64,000 nt of DNA from Gracilibacillus orientalis. GTDB lineage: Bacteria > Bacillota > Bacilli > Bacillales > Amphibacillaceae. The position numbers were made by a program, and so were the translations under genes. A model generated the notes under the pieces. The model made no database searches. It was not told the origin of the DNA and saw only the letters and a list, made by a program, of their open reading frames with translations. How positions within the stretch are numbered: position 1 is the first letter of the stretch; the number at the start of each line of letters is the position of its first letter. Location of the stretch: positions 248,001 to 312,000 of the forward strand of contig NZ_FOTR01000004.1 in assembly GCF_900114645.1 (NCBI RefSeq), written 5' to 3'. This document shows positions 25,549-35,408 of the stretch, piece by piece.

Positions 25549-27027
25549 TTGGAAAGGGTAGATATCTTCAAGGATATTTCAAAACGGACGAATGGTGATA
25601 TTTATTTAGGTGTGGTTGGAGCAGTTCGGACCGGTAAGTCAACATTTATTAAAAAATTTATGGAAAAGACTGTCTTACCAAACATGGCGAATGAAAGTGA
25701 TCGAATGAGAGCACAGGATGAATTACCACAAAGTGCAGCAGGAAAAACAATTATGACAACTGAGCCCAAATTTGTTCCTAATCAGGCTGTATCGTTAACA
25801 GTTGAAGAAGGTTTAGATGTAAATGTCCGATTAGTTGATTGTGTCGGATATACCGTTAATGGTGCACAAGGCTTTGAAGATGAAAATGGACCACGTATGA
25901 TTCATACACCTTGGTATGAAGAACCTATACCTTTTCATGATGCAGCCGAAATTGGAACAAGGAAGGTTATTCAAGAACATTCTACAATGGGTCTTGTAGT
26001 TACAACAGATGGAAGTATCGGAGAAATACCTAGAGGCGACTACGAAGACGCAGAATCACGTATTGTAGATGAATTAAAAGAAGTTGGTAAACCGTTTATT
26101 ATGATTATTAATTCCGTACAACCTTACAATCAAGAAACGGAATTGTTAAGGCAAGATCTATCAGAAAAATATGATATTCCAGTTCTGTCGATGAGTGTGG
26201 AAAGTATGACTGAGCATGATATTAATAATGTGCTAAGAGAAGTACTATATGAGTTTCCGGTGCTCGAAGTTAATGTTAACCTACCAAGTTGGGTGTTAGT
26301 TTTAGATGAGTCGCATTGGTTAAGACAAAATTACCAAATTGCCATCGAAGAGACGGTTAAAGATATAAGAAGATTAAGAGATGTGGATCATGTTATAGGT
26401 CAATTTGATCAATTTGATCATATTCAACAAGCATCGCTGGCAGGAATTGAAATGGGAGAGGGTATTGCAGATATCGACCTTCACGCTCCAGATGAATTAT
26501 ATGATCAAGTATTAAAAGAAATCGTAGGCGAAGAAATTAGAGGTAAAGATCATTTACTTCAATTGATGCAAGAGTTTACAAGTGCTAAAAAAGAATATGA
26601 CCAAATTGCCGAGGCGTTAAAAATGGTAAAACAAACTGGTTATGGTGTGGCATCTCCCGCTTTAACTGACATGGCCTTGGAAGAGCCAGAAATTATCAGA
26701 CAAGGCTCAAGGTTTGGAGTCCGATTGAAAGCTGTTGCCCCATCTATCCACATGATAAAAGTAGATGTGGCATCTGAATTTGCACCGATTATTGGTACAG
26801 AAAAACAAAGTGAAGAATTAGTCAGATACTTAATGCAAGATTTTGAGGAGGATCCTCTATCCATTTGGCAATCTGACATTTTTGGAAGATCATTAAGTTC
26901 TATCGTTAGGGAAGGGATTCAAGCAAAGCTATCACTTATGCCTGAAAACGCTAGATTTAAATTAAAAGAAACTTTAGAGCGAATTATCAACGAAGGTTCA
27001 GGTGGCTTGATCGCAATAATTTTATAA
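25549..27027 (+). CDS. spoIVA: Spore coat morphogenetic ATPase SpoIVA
   Basis: ATPase of 492 aa, exactly the B. subtilis length, that polymerises on the outer forespore membrane as the base of the coat. Walker A GAVRTGKS is at residues 24-31 in an LGVVGAVRTGKSTFIKKFME context; the C-terminus ends GGLIAIIL. The TTG at 25549 follows GGGAGGGG and reproduces the known (M)EKVDIFKDI-like start; the ATG at 25516 has no site. Monocistronic, with a terminator after it and a SigE-type promoter before it. Confidence 0.97.
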   Translation: MERVDIFKDISKRTNGDIYLGVVGAVRTGKSTFIKKFMEKTVLPNMANESDRMRAQDELPQSAAGKTIMTTEPKFVPNQAVSLTVEEGLDVNVRLVDCVGYTVNGAQGFEDENGPRMIHTPWYEEPIPFHDAAEIGTRKVIQEHSTMGLVVTTDGSIGEIPRGDYEDAESRIVDELKEVGKPFIMIINSVQPYNQETELLRQDLSEKYDIPVLSMSVESMTEHDINNVLREVLYEFPVLEVNVNLPSWVLVLDESHWLRQNYQIAIEETVKDIRRLRDVDHVIGQFDQFDHIQQASLAGIEMGEGIADIDLHAPDELYDQVLKEIVGEEIRGKDHLLQLMQEFTSAKKEYDQIAEALKMVKQTGYGVASPALTDMALEEPEIIRQGSRFGVRLKAVAPSIHMIKVDVASEFAPIIGTEKQSEELVRYLMQDFEEDPLSIWQSDIFGRSLSSIVREGIQAKLSLMPENARFKLKETLERIINEGSGGLIAIIL

Positions 27028-27034
27028 AAAAGAT

Positions 27035-27075
27035 TGAAAAAGCGTTAATGTATCAACATTACGCTTTTTTATTTT
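27035..27075 (+). terminator. Terminator after spoIVA
   Basis: AAAAAGCGTTAATGT pairs with ACATTACGCTTTTT with one bulged T, followed by TTATTTT. Confidence 0.88.
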
Positions 27076-27169
27076 GCATAAATTCATATTTTTTGGCAAT
27101 AATAGGTAATATCAATAAAACTTATGTCCTAATCACTTAAAATATTATGATATCAACGTTTGAAAACAC

Positions 27170-27198
27170 TTGCATCCATAAAAAACATATGATAACAT
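27170..27198 (+). promoter_or_regulatory. Candidate sigma-A promoter of hbs
   Basis: TTGCAT (27170-27175) and TAACAT (27193-27198) are exactly 17 bp apart, about 180 bp before hbs. Each hexamer matches consensus only partly. The long leader is consistent with the complex hbs promoters known in B. subtilis. Confidence 0.4.
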
Positions 27199-27296
27199 TC
27201 ATGATAACTTAGCAGTAATTGGAGAAAATAATATTTTTTTCTCCATGAAATGCGAATAATTGTTGAATTATCTTTCATTCTCAGTTATTATAAGCT

Positions 27297-27320
27297 TTGT
27301 CATCATTTGATGGATGACAA
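27297..27320 (+). promoter_or_regulatory. Inverted repeat in the hbs leader
   Basis: TTGTCATC (27297-27304) and GATGACAA (27313-27320) are perfect inverted 8-mers around an 8-base centre, 60 bp before the hbs start. No T-run follows. It could be an operator or an mRNA 5' stabilising hairpin. Confidence 0.4.
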
Positions 27321-27380
27321 TTGGCTATCAGTATTTCTTTGAAAGAAACGTATAGCTATTATTGGGAGGAGGTGAATATC

Positions 27381-27653
27381 ATGAACAAGACAGATCTAAT
27401 TAATGCAGTTGCAGAAAAAAGTGAACTTTCTAAGAAAGATGCAACAAAAGCTGTAGATGCAGTTTTTGAATCTATCATGGATTCACTTAAAGATGGTGAA
27501 AAAGTACAATTAATTGGTTTTGGTAATTTTGAGGTACGCGAGCGTGCTGCACGTAAAGGGCGTAATCCGCAAACTGGGGATGAAATCGAAATTCCAGCAA
27601 GCAAAGTACCTGCTTTTAAACCAGGTAAAGCCCTTAAAGATATCGTAAAATAA
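27381..27653 (+). CDS. hbs: DNA-binding protein HU (HBsu)
   Basis: Nucleoid protein of 90 aa that bends and compacts DNA. It begins [14 protein letters not shown]; the arm region carries [20 protein letters not shown], the PROSITE-type HU signature. The ATG at 27381 follows GGGAGGAGGTGA, a very strong site; the in-frame start at 27321 is ignored. It lies downstream of spoIVA as in B. subtilis, but folE and mtrB, which follow hbs there, are absent. Confidence 0.97.
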   Translation: MNKTDLINAVAEKSELSKKDATKAVDAVFESIMDSLKDGEKVQLIGFGNFEVRERAARKGRNPQTGDEIEIPASKVPAFKPGKALKDIVK

Positions 27654-27670
27654 TATGGTATTACATATGG

Positions 27671-27702
27671 GCAAAAAAGGGTGCAGATTGCACCCTTTTT
27701 TC
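27671..27702 (+). terminator. Terminator after hbs
   Basis: AAAAAAGGGTGCA (27673-27685) pairs perfectly with TGCACCCTTTTTT (27689-27701). It may act in both directions. Confidence 0.93.
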
Positions 27703-27834
27703 ATATCACCTATTCTAATTTCTCCTCTGAAATTTTTCCTTCGCAAAACAAAGTTTTATCTATCCTGTAAGATGTAAACTTATGCTATACTATGTTAATA
27801 TAGAATTGGATTTTGAAGAATTGCGGTGAATTTG

Positions 27835-28617
27835 ATGAAATACATAGACACGATTAATTATTATACAAATTTAATAACGCAAACCATAAAACAAAGTTTC
27901 CTGAATAAATATTTAGATGAACCAGAGCTAGAAATACATAAAATGATTACTCTTCATGAATTAGTACAGGATAAACCAAACTATGAAGAATTAGTTCAGA
28001 CAACTATGTTAGTTCAAATCGCTCTTAATACACATGATAAAGTCAGCATTAATTTTGAAGAAGAAAATATCAGGAAACAGCAACTTACTGTGTTGGCAGG
28101 AGATTACTATTCAGGTATCTATTATCATTTATTAGCAAACCATAACAACTTAACCTTCATTCGTTTGCTTGCAGATGGAATTAATGAAATGACACAAGCT
28201 AAAATGGCTTTTTATTATTCCGACTTTAAAGATTTGGATAGCTTCCTTATCGACTATAAAGAAATTGAAAGTAAACTTATAGAGAAAGTAGCTTTTTTTG
28301 TTAATAAATCAGATCAGATACCGTATATAACTACATGGCTCTTGGCCAAACGTCTTGAATATGAATTAATACAGTTAAGCAACGGTAAAGGTACTTTTTT
28401 CCACAAATTAGTAATGGAAAATGTGCAAAGCATACAAAATAACGAACAGCTGGAGAAAAAATTGCGACAGCATTTAATAAAAATCAATCAAGATTTAGCC
28501 GAAATAATAGCTGATAACAAGAAGAACTTAGTAATTCCCAAAAATTTAGATTTATTTAATTATTATGCGTTACAGAAAAAATGGAATATGGTGTTGGAAG
28601 AAGGATTATCACAATGA
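27835..28617 (+). CDS. hepS: Heptaprenyl diphosphate synthase subunit 1 (HepS)
   Basis: Regulatory/small subunit of 260 aa of the two-part synthase that makes the C35 side chain of menaquinone-7 with HepT. It has no DDxxD motif, as expected for component I; the helical core includes [15 protein letters not shown]. The ATG at 27835 has a modest GCGGTGA; the upstream GTG overlaps it. It overlaps menG by four bases, so hepS-menG-hepT are coupled. Confidence 0.9.
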   Translation: MKYIDTINYYTNLITQTIKQSFLNKYLDEPELEIHKMITLHELVQDKPNYEELVQTTMLVQIALNTHDKVSINFEEENIRKQQLTVLAGDYYSGIYYHLLANHNNLTFIRLLADGINEMTQAKMAFYYSDFKDLDSFLIDYKEIESKLIEKVAFFVNKSDQIPYITTWLLAKRLEYELIQLSNGKGTFFHKLVMENVQSIQNNEQLEKKLRQHLIKINQDLAEIIADNKKNLVIPKNLDLFNYYALQKKWNMVLEEGLSQ

Positions 28618-29330
28618 CAAAGCAGTCAAAAGAAGAAAAAGTACATCAAGTATTTGAAAAAATCTATAATAATTATGATTTTATGAATTCGATCATTTCA
28701 TTTCAAAAACATAAAAAATGGCGAAATGATGTAATGAAAAGAATGAAAGTACAACTAGGTTCTAAAGCCTTAGATGTATGTTGTGGGACGGGAGATTGGA
28801 GTTTTTCTTTATCTGAAGCTGTAGGAGCGAATGGAGAAGTAATTGGCTTGGACTTCAGTCAAAACATGCTATCTGTGGCAAGAGAAAGACAAGCTGAACA
28901 AGCATTGAACAATGTACAATTTATTCACGGTAATGCAATGGAGTTACCGTTCGAAGATAATTATTTTGATTATGTAACGATTGGATTTGGTTTGCGAAAT
29001 GTGCCGGATTATTTGCAAACATTAAAGGAAATGCATCGTGTTGTTAAACCAGGCGGCATGGTTGTATGTCTTGAAACTTCGCAACCAAGCGGAAAGGTCT
29101 TTCGGAAATTATACTATTTTTATTTCAAAAATATCATGCCTTTATTCGGTAAAGTTTTCGCTAAGAGTTATCAAGAATATGTGTGGTTGCACGAGTCTGC
29201 GAAAGACTTTCCTGGTAAAGAGGCATTAAAGAGTTTATTTGTAGATGCTGGACTTGTAAATGTCCAATATAAAAGCTATACAGGTGGAGTAGCAGCCATG
29301 CATCTTGGTGAAAAACAAGTGGAGAAATAA
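28614..29330 (+). CDS. menG: Demethylmenaquinone methyltransferase
   Basis: SAM-dependent C-methyltransferase of 238 aa (UbiE/MenG family) that performs the last step of menaquinone synthesis. Motif I is [11 protein letters not shown]; the FGLRNVPDY and ETSQPSG segments are UbiE/COQ5 signatures. The ATG at 28614 overlaps the hepS stop as ATGA; the upstream frame to 28581 is not used. Known as menH in older B. subtilis maps. Sits between the two HepST genes. Confidence 0.95.
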   Translation: MTKQSKEEKVHQVFEKIYNNYDFMNSIISFQKHKKWRNDVMKRMKVQLGSKALDVCCGTGDWSFSLSEAVGANGEVIGLDFSQNMLSVARERQAEQALNNVQFIHGNAMELPFEDNYFDYVTIGFGLRNVPDYLQTLKEMHRVVKPGGMVVCLETSQPSGKVFRKLYYFYFKNIMPLFGKVFAKSYQEYVWLHESAKDFPGKEALKSLFVDAGLVNVQYKSYTGGVAAMHLGEKQVEK

Positions 29331-29342
29331 AGGTGAAGTCAA

Positions 29343-30314
29343 ATGAAGCTTGCAAAAACATATTCTTTTTTAAAAAAAGATTTATCATTAATTGAAGATG
29401 CATTGGAAGAAACGGTGTATGCTGACCAACCCGTCTTGCACGAAGCGTCTACCCAATTATTAAAAGCTGGAGGCAAGAGACTGCGACCGATTTTTGTATT
29501 GTTGGCATCTAAATTTGGTGATTATAACATAAATAGAATCAAAAATGTCGCTAGTTCATTAGAGTTAATTCATATGGCATCCCTTGTACATGATGATGTC
29601 ATAGATGACTCTGATATAAGGCGGGGTAAACCAACCGTAAAAGCAAATTGGGATAACCAGGTAGCTATGCTCACAGGTGATTTTATGTTTGCTAAAGCAT
29701 TACAACAATTCACCGATATTGACCAACCCCGAGCCCATCAAATACTTGCTAAGACGATGATGGAATTAACAATTGGCGAAATTGAGCAAATTAAAGATAA
29801 ATATAATCTAGATCAAAACTTAAGAGTCTATTTACGAAGGATAAAAAGAAAGACAGCGTTATTAATATCTTCCAGTTGTCAGTTGGGGGCTATTGTAGCA
29901 AATACTGATAGGGAGACAGAAAAAGCTTTATATCGTTATGGTTACTTTATGGGAATGTCCTATCAAATCATCGACGATATATTAGATTTTACTGCTTCTG
30001 AAAAAGAATTGGGAAAACCAGCTGGAAGTGACTTGATTCAAGGAAATATTACATTACCCGTATTATATGCCATGGAAAATCGGACTATTCGACAAGAGTT
30101 GAAGAACGCCTTTGCAGATAGTAGTAATGTAAGTCCCAATCTATTAAGACCTATTATCTCAAAAATATCAAAATCGGATGCCATTACAAAAGCTAGGGAA
30201 GTCAGTGACCAATACCTTCAGAAAGCATACGATTCGCTTAGTTTATTGCCGGACATTCAAGCAAAGGAAGCACTAGCTAATATTGCTAATTACATAGGAA
30301 ACAGAAAAATATAA
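29343..30314 (+). CDS. hepT: Heptaprenyl diphosphate synthase subunit 2 (HepT)
   Basis: Catalytic trans-prenyltransferase subunit of 323 aa that elongates farnesyl diphosphate with isopentenyl diphosphate. The first aspartate-rich motif DDVID is at residues 84-88 in [15 protein letters not shown]; the second is IIDDILD. GGKRLRP lies near 43-49. Works with HepS to supply the menaquinone-7 tail used by the qcr-containing respiratory chain. Confidence 0.95.
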   Translation: MKLAKTYSFLKKDLSLIEDALEETVYADQPVLHEASTQLLKAGGKRLRPIFVLLASKFGDYNINRIKNVASSLELIHMASLVHDDVIDDSDIRRGKPTVKANWDNQVAMLTGDFMFAKALQQFTDIDQPRAHQILAKTMMELTIGEIEQIKDKYNLDQNLRVYLRRIKRKTALLISSSCQLGAIVANTDRETEKALYRYGYFMGMSYQIIDDILDFTASEKELGKPAGSDLIQGNITLPVLYAMENRTIRQELKNAFADSSNVSPNLLRPIISKISKSDAITKAREVSDQYLQKAYDSLSLLPDIQAKEALANIANYIGNRKI

Positions 30315-30327
30315 TGAGGTGAATATG

Positions 30328-30774
30328 GTGGAAAAGACATTCTTGATGATAAAACCAGATGCAGTACAACGTAATTTGATTGGTGAAATTGTTACTAGAT
30401 TTGAAAGAAAAGGATTCAAATTAGTTGCAGCGAAACTTATGACAATTTCGGAGCCTCTAGCAAAACAACATTATGCTGAACATGAAGGGAAACCTTTCTT
30501 TAATAATTTAGTATCTTTTATTACTTCCGGACCTGTATTCGCCATGGTGTGGCAAGGCGAAAATATCATTGAATCTTCAAGAAAAATGATAGGAAAAACA
30601 AACCCACAAGAAGCTGAAGCAGGTACAATCAGAGGTGACCACGGGATTGTAACTCATCGTAATATTATTCATGGTTCTGATTCAACTGAAAGCGCGGATA
30701 GAGAAATCAATCTATACTTTAGCAAAGAAGAAATACAGAATTATGAAAAAAATGTTGATTACTGGTTATCATAA
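30328..30774 (+). CDS. ndk: Nucleoside diphosphate kinase
   Basis: Balances NTP pools by phosphotransfer through a histidine. Catalytic His115 lies in NIIHGSDS, and the start [11 protein letters not shown] is typical. The GTG at 30328 gives 148 aa and sits five bases after GAGGTGA; the ATG at 30325 is a near alternative and the GTG at 30319 is inside the ribosome site. Between hepT and cheR as in B. subtilis. Confidence 0.95.
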   Translation: MEKTFLMIKPDAVQRNLIGEIVTRFERKGFKLVAAKLMTISEPLAKQHYAEHEGKPFFNNLVSFITSGPVFAMVWQGENIIESSRKMIGKTNPQEAEAGTIRGDHGIVTHRNIIHGSDSTESADREINLYFSKEEIQNYEKNVDYWLS

Positions 30775-30809
30775 TTGCAACTCAACAGCTAGGTTAAGGG
30801 AGAAGAGAC

Positions 30810-31580
30810 ATGACGGAATATCAAACTTTTATAGATCAGATATACAAGAAGACCGGTCTTGACTTATCTTTGTACAAAGAAGTACAAATGAAAAGGCGTT
30901 TAACCTCTTTACGAAATAAACGGGGCTATGAATCATTTGATAGCTACTTTAAAGCAATTAATAAGGATCAGCAGTTACTTCAAGAATTTTTAGATAAGGT
31001 AACGATCAATGTATCTGAATTTTATCGCAATCCAGTAAGATGGAGAGTACTGGAGGATAAAATAGTTCCGACGTTTAAAAAAAACAAGAGAAAAATAAAA
31101 ATTTGGAGTGCAGCTTGTTCTACCGGTGAAGAACCATACACATTAGCGATTATTGCCAATCAATTCTGGAGTTTAAAAGATATCGAAATTTTGGCAACAG
31201 ATATAGATCCTAATGTGTTAGCTAGAGCTAAGCAAGGAATTTATAATGACAGAGCACTGCAAGAAGTCCCAGTAAATATTAAAAAGAAATATTTTCACCA
31301 AGAAGGTGACACCTATAAAGTAGATGAACAACTAAAACAAGCCATCACCTTTAAAGAACATAATCTACTAGCAGATCCATATCCATCCAATGTAGATTTG
31401 ATTATTTGTCGAAATGTGCTTATCTATTTTACGGAAGAAGCTAAAAGCACGATTTATCATAAATTTAGTGATGCATTAGCAAATGATGGTGTTTTTTTTG
31501 TTGGAAGCACAGAACAGATATTTTCACCAGACAAATACGATTTGGAAGTTTTGGATACTTTTTTTTATAGAAAAAAATAA
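30810..31580 (+). CDS. cheR: Chemotaxis protein methyltransferase CheR
   Basis: SAM-dependent enzyme of 256 aa that methylates glutamates of chemoreceptors for adaptation. It has an N-terminal helical CheR domain (1-75) and a C-terminal methyltransferase domain with SAACSTGEEPYTLAI (motif I, about 100-114), ATDIDPN, and CRNVLIYF near 200. Retains the ndk-cheR-aroC order of B. subtilis. Together with MotI it implies motility and chemotaxis. Confidence 0.95.
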   Translation: MTEYQTFIDQIYKKTGLDLSLYKEVQMKRRLTSLRNKRGYESFDSYFKAINKDQQLLQEFLDKVTINVSEFYRNPVRWRVLEDKIVPTFKKNKRKIKIWSAACSTGEEPYTLAIIANQFWSLKDIEILATDIDPNVLARAKQGIYNDRALQEVPVNIKKKYFHQEGDTYKVDEQLKQAITFKEHNLLADPYPSNVDLIICRNVLIYFTEEAKSTIYHKFSDALANDGVFFVGSTEQIFSPDKYDLEVLDTFFYRKK

Positions 31581-31627
31581 ATTGCATAAAAAATCAGAAA
31601 ATTTCTACACACATTTTTTGAATGCTG

Positions 31628-31636
31628 TGTTATAGT
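31628..31636 (+). promoter_or_regulatory. Extended -10 promoter candidate for the aro operon
   Basis: TGTTATAGT matches the extended -10 form TGnTATAAT with one mismatch, 32 bp before the aroC start. No good -35 lies upstream, which extended -10 promoters can tolerate. No T-box or TRAP-type leader repeats are visible. Confidence 0.45.
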
Positions 31637-31668
31637 AATACAAAAATGTATTATTGAGGGGGATAACA

Positions 31669-32835
31669 ATGCGATATTTAACAGCAGGTGAATCGCATGG
31701 TAAACAACAAACGACAATTATCGAGGGGTTACCAGCGAGAATGCCAATTACTCCAAACGACATTAATGATTCGCTTTTACGCCGTCAGAAAGGTCACGGT
31801 AGAGGGAAACGAATGCAAATAGAGAAAGATTTAGTAGATGTAGTCGGTGGTGTACGTCATGGTTATACCTTAGGATCTCCAATTGCTTTGGTTGTACATA
31901 ATGATGATTTTAAACACTGGATTGATGTAATGGGAGAAGATCCTGTATCTGAAGACCAAAATATTCGCCGAGTAGTGACTCGACCACGTCCAGGTCATGC
32001 TGATTTAAATGGGGCCCTGAAATACGGTCATCGAGATATGCGTAATATTTTGGAGCGTTCATCAGCGAGAGAAACAACTGCTCGTGTTGCAGCTGGAGCA
32101 GTAGCTAAAACTTTATTAAAACATTTGGATATTAACATTGTTGGTTATGTAAAGGAAATTGCTGGAATTAAAGCTGAAGAAAAGCCAGAATTATCAATCG
32201 ATGATAAGATCCGGATTTCCGAAGAGTCTACAGTTCGCTGTTTAGATGAGGCGGTTGGACAACAAATGATGGATGCAATCGATCAAGCGAAAAAAGATGG
32301 AGATTCCATTGGTGGTGTTTGTGAAGTTGCTATTGAAGGACTGCCAGCAGGAATTGGATCGTATGTACAATATGACCGAAAATTAGATGGTCGTATTGCT
32401 GGGGCTGTACAAAGTATTAACGCTTTTAAAGGTGTTGAATTTGGTATTGGATTTGAAGCAGCTCGTAAAAATGGCAGTGAAGTACACGATGAAATCCTCT
32501 GGTCAGAAGAGCGTGGTTATTACCGTAGAACGAATCGTTTAGGCGGCTTTGAGGGTGGAATGACGACAGGTATGCCTGTTATCGTCAAAGGGGTTATGAA
32601 ACCAATTCCTACATTATACAAACCACTTCAAAGTGTAGATATTGAAACGAAAGAGCCTTTTAATGCAAGTATTGAAAGATCTGATTCCTGTGCAGTTCCG
32701 GCTGCTGCAGTGGTAATGGAGCATGTCGTTGCATTTGAAATTGCCAAAGCAATCTTAGAACAATTCCCGAATGATCAATTTCCGAAATTAAAAGAAACAA
32801 TTGATGGGTACCGTGAGGAAATAAGGTGTTTCTAA
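31669..32835 (+). CDS. aroC: Chorismate synthase
   Basis: FMN-dependent enzyme of 388 aa that converts EPSP to chorismate, the last shikimate step (aroF in B. subtilis naming). It begins [40 protein letters not shown] and [17 protein letters not shown] are family signatures. The ATG at 31669 follows GAGGGGG. The stop and the aroB start share one base (TAATG). First gene of the aromatic supraoperon. Confidence 0.97.
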   Translation: MRYLTAGESHGKQQTTIIEGLPARMPITPNDINDSLLRRQKGHGRGKRMQIEKDLVDVVGGVRHGYTLGSPIALVVHNDDFKHWIDVMGEDPVSEDQNIRRVVTRPRPGHADLNGALKYGHRDMRNILERSSARETTARVAAGAVAKTLLKHLDINIVGYVKEIAGIKAEEKPELSIDDKIRISEESTVRCLDEAVGQQMMDAIDQAKKDGDSIGGVCEVAIEGLPAGIGSYVQYDRKLDGRIAGAVQSINAFKGVEFGIGFEAARKNGSEVHDEILWSEERGYYRRTNRLGGFEGGMTTGMPVIVKGVMKPIPTLYKPLQSVDIETKEPFNASIERSDSCAVPAAAVVMEHVVAFEIAKAILEQFPNDQFPKLKETIDGYREEIRCF

Positions 32836-33911
32836 TGCACAAGCAGACAATCACAACTAGTACAAATCAATATGATGTATTTGTTGGCAAAGGCATGATG
32901 GAAAACATAAAAGATTACTTACCAAAAGCGTACCGTAATATATTAGTTATTACGGATTCAATCGTCAACGATCTTTATACGGCAAAAGTTGTAGCTAATC
33001 TACCAGAAGAAGCAAAGGTATCTGTTAGTGTAGTCCCAACTGGAGAATCTTCCAAAAGTATGGAGCAATATTATCAATTATTGACAGATGTCATTCATCA
33101 TCAATTAGATCGAAAATCCCTTATTATTGCACTTGGTGGAGGAATGATTGGAGATTTAGCGGGATTTGTTGCTGCTACCTATATGAGAGGAATTGACTTT
33201 GTACAAGTTCCTACCACCATTTTAGCTCACGATAGCAGTGTTGGTGGAAAAGTAGCAATAAATCATCCAGAGGGTAAGAATTTAATCGGTAATTTTTATC
33301 CACCGCAAGCCGTTCTTTATGACATCGACACGTTGCACTCATTGCCTGATAAAGAGAAAAGATCAGGATATGCAGAAGTAGTCAAACATGGTTTTATAAG
33401 TGACCATGCCTATTTGGAAGATGTATTGAAAGTGGACCTTACTAAAGCGATAGACTCAAATGTGATGACCGACCATTTGCAGAAAGGGATCGCTGTCAAA
33501 GCAAAGGTTGTAGAACAAGATGAGATGGAAACCAATATTCGGAAATATTTGAATTTTGGACACACTTTAGGTCATGCTATTGAATCGGAGCTTGGCTATG
33601 GGAAGATCACTCATGGTGAAGCTGTTGCAATTGGCATGTTATTTGCTATCAGAGTAAGCGAACAAAAGTTAGGTAGTAAATTACCATACAAAGCATTGTA
33701 TAATTGGTTGTTAGATAATCATTATCCTTTAAATTTACCATCGATACCTACTACTCAACTTGTTGAACGCATGAAAAAAGATAAAAAATCAGAGAATGCA
33801 ACTGTTCAAATGGTATTGTTACAAGAAATAGGTGAGCCTGTAACAGAGAATATATTAGATCAAGACCTCACCAATCTTCTAGAAAACTTTATGAGAGAGT
33901 TGGGTTCGTAA
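32835..33911 (+). CDS. aroB: 3-dehydroquinate synthase
   Basis: NAD- and metal-dependent enzyme of 358 aa that cyclises DAHP to 3-dehydroquinate. GGGMIGDLAGFVAATYMRGI (NAD binding), NFYPPQAVL and NFGHTLGHAIE with metal-ligand histidines are visible. The ATG at 32835 overlaps the aroC stop; AAGGTG lies just upstream. Its stop overlaps the aroH start in the same TAATG manner, giving tight translational coupling. Confidence 0.97.
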   Translation: MHKQTITTSTNQYDVFVGKGMMENIKDYLPKAYRNILVITDSIVNDLYTAKVVANLPEEAKVSVSVVPTGESSKSMEQYYQLLTDVIHHQLDRKSLIIALGGGMIGDLAGFVAATYMRGIDFVQVPTTILAHDSSVGGKVAINHPEGKNLIGNFYPPQAVLYDIDTLHSLPDKEKRSGYAEVVKHGFISDHAYLEDVLKVDLTKAIDSNVMTDHLQKGIAVKAKVVEQDEMETNIRKYLNFGHTLGHAIESELGYGKITHGEAVAIGMLFAIRVSEQKLGSKLPYKALYNWLLDNHYPLNLPSIPTTQLVERMKKDKKSENATVQMVLLQEIGEPVTENILDQDLTNLLENFMRELGS

Positions 33912-34282
33912 TGATAAGAGGAATACGAGGAGCAACTACTGTAAAACACAATGATGCAGATGAAATAGTCCAAACAACAAAAGAGCTGATTGAAACGATG
34001 GCTAGAAAGAATGATGTGGATCCTGAAACAATTGCTTCTGTGATGATTTCAGTAACTCCTGATCTGACAGCTACTTTTCCGGCAAAAGCCTTACGCTTAA
34101 TCGATGGATGGAAATACGTTCCGGTAATGTGTATGCCAGAAATTAATGTTCCTGACAGCTTACTAAAATGCATTCGAGTGATGATGACTGTAAATACATC
34201 AAAATCTCAAAAAGAAATCGAACATATTTATTTAAATGATGCAATTAAACTAAGACCTGACTTGCTAAAAGAAAAGAAGTAA
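33911..34282 (+). CDS. aroH: Chorismate mutase, AroH class
   Basis: Monofunctional mutase of 123 aa converting chorismate to prephenate. It has the AroH-type (alpha/beta barrel-like trimer) sequence MIRGIRGATTV, SVTPDLTATFPAKALR and PVMCMPEINV. In B. subtilis the trpEDCFBA genes follow; here hisC follows directly, so the tryptophan branch has been left out of the cluster. Confidence 0.95.
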   Translation: MIRGIRGATTVKHNDADEIVQTTKELIETMARKNDVDPETIASVMISVTPDLTATFPAKALRLIDGWKYVPVMCMPEINVPDSLLKCIRVMMTVNTSKSQKEIEHIYLNDAIKLRPDLLKEKK

Positions 34283-34305
34283 GTAAATTGAAAGGAGCTA
34301 TGTCA

Positions 34306-35394
34306 TTGCAAGCAAAACAAGTATTTCAAAATATGTCGCCATATACACCAGGAAAACAAATTGAAGAAGTAAAAAAAGAATATGGTTTATCTAAGATAGT
34401 TAAGTTAGCCTCAAATGAGAATCCATTTGGCTATTCTGATAAAGTAAAAGATGCTATTCCACGGATGATCGATCATCTAGAAATTTATCCAGATGGATAT
34501 GCGACGGCTTTGCGTGAAACATTAGCCAATACGTTACATGTAGGAGAGAAACAATTAACTTTTGGTTGTGGATCTGATGAAGTCGTGGATATCATATGTC
34601 GAACATATCTAGAAGAAGGAACGAATACTGTAATGGCAACTCCAACGTTCCCTCAATATAAACATAACGCAGTAATTCAAGGTGCAGAAATTGCAGAAGT
34701 ACCTTTAATCAACGGTTATCATGACTTAGAAGCTATGCTTAAAACTATCAATGCTCAAACAAGAGTGGTATGGCTATGTTCGCCTAACAATCCTACTGGC
34801 ACGTTGATTAGTCGAGATAAGTTAGTGAATTTTTTAAATGAATGTTCAACAGATGTTATGGTTGTATTAGACGAAGCGTACTATGAATATATTGAAGACA
34901 GTCACAACCCGGATAGTATTGGACTATTAAATGACTATCCTAATTTAGTCATTTTACGCACATTCTCCAAAGCATATGGTCTAGCCAATTTACGTGTAGG
35001 TTATGGTGTTGCGTCAGAAGAAATTACTACTCATTTAAATATCACACGTGGACCATTTAACACGTCGTCTATTTCCCAAATATCCGCTCTAACAGCGCTT
35101 GAAGATGAAGGCTTTTTACAACAGACGTATCAAGAGAACATTAAGAATAAGAAAGCATTTATGCAGGCCTGTGATGAAATGAATTTAAGCTACTATGATT
35201 CAGAAGCAAATTTCCTTTTTGTGAAATTGCCGACTTCGGGTGATGCAATGTTTGAGTATCTATTGAAAAAAGGTTTCATTGTTCGTTCTGGTGAAGCGTT
35301 GGGGCATCCAAACGGAGTACGAATTACCATCGGTTCTACAGAACATATGGGTGAGTTAGTAGCAAATATGAAAGAATTTCTAGCATCAATATAA
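34306..35394 (+). CDS. hisC: Histidinol-phosphate / aromatic aminotransferase
   Basis: PLP-dependent class II aminotransferase of 362 aa. In bacilli it serves both histidine synthesis and the final transamination of phenylalanine and tyrosine synthesis. LASNENPFG, SPNNPTGTLI, VLDEAYYEY and RTFSKAYGLANLRVGY (PLP lysine) are visible. AAAGGAG (34291-34297) best suits the TTG at 34306; an ATG at 34300 is possible. Located between aroH and tyrA. Confidence 0.93.
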   Translation: MQAKQVFQNMSPYTPGKQIEEVKKEYGLSKIVKLASNENPFGYSDKVKDAIPRMIDHLEIYPDGYATALRETLANTLHVGEKQLTFGCGSDEVVDIICRTYLEEGTNTVMATPTFPQYKHNAVIQGAEIAEVPLINGYHDLEAMLKTINAQTRVVWLCSPNNPTGTLISRDKLVNFLNECSTDVMVVLDEAYYEYIEDSHNPDSIGLLNDYPNLVILRTFSKAYGLANLRVGYGVASEEITTHLNITRGPFNTSSISQISALTALEDEGFLQQTYQENIKNKKAFMQACDEMNLSYYDSEANFLFVKLPTSGDAMFEYLLKKGFIVRSGEALGHPNGVRITIGSTEHMGELVANMKEFLASI

Positions 35395-35408
35395 AAGGAG
35401 AATAAATC

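Noticed and set aside
27705-27834. T-box or TRAP leader before hepS
   Set aside because: No T-box core and no GAG/UAG repeats were visible.
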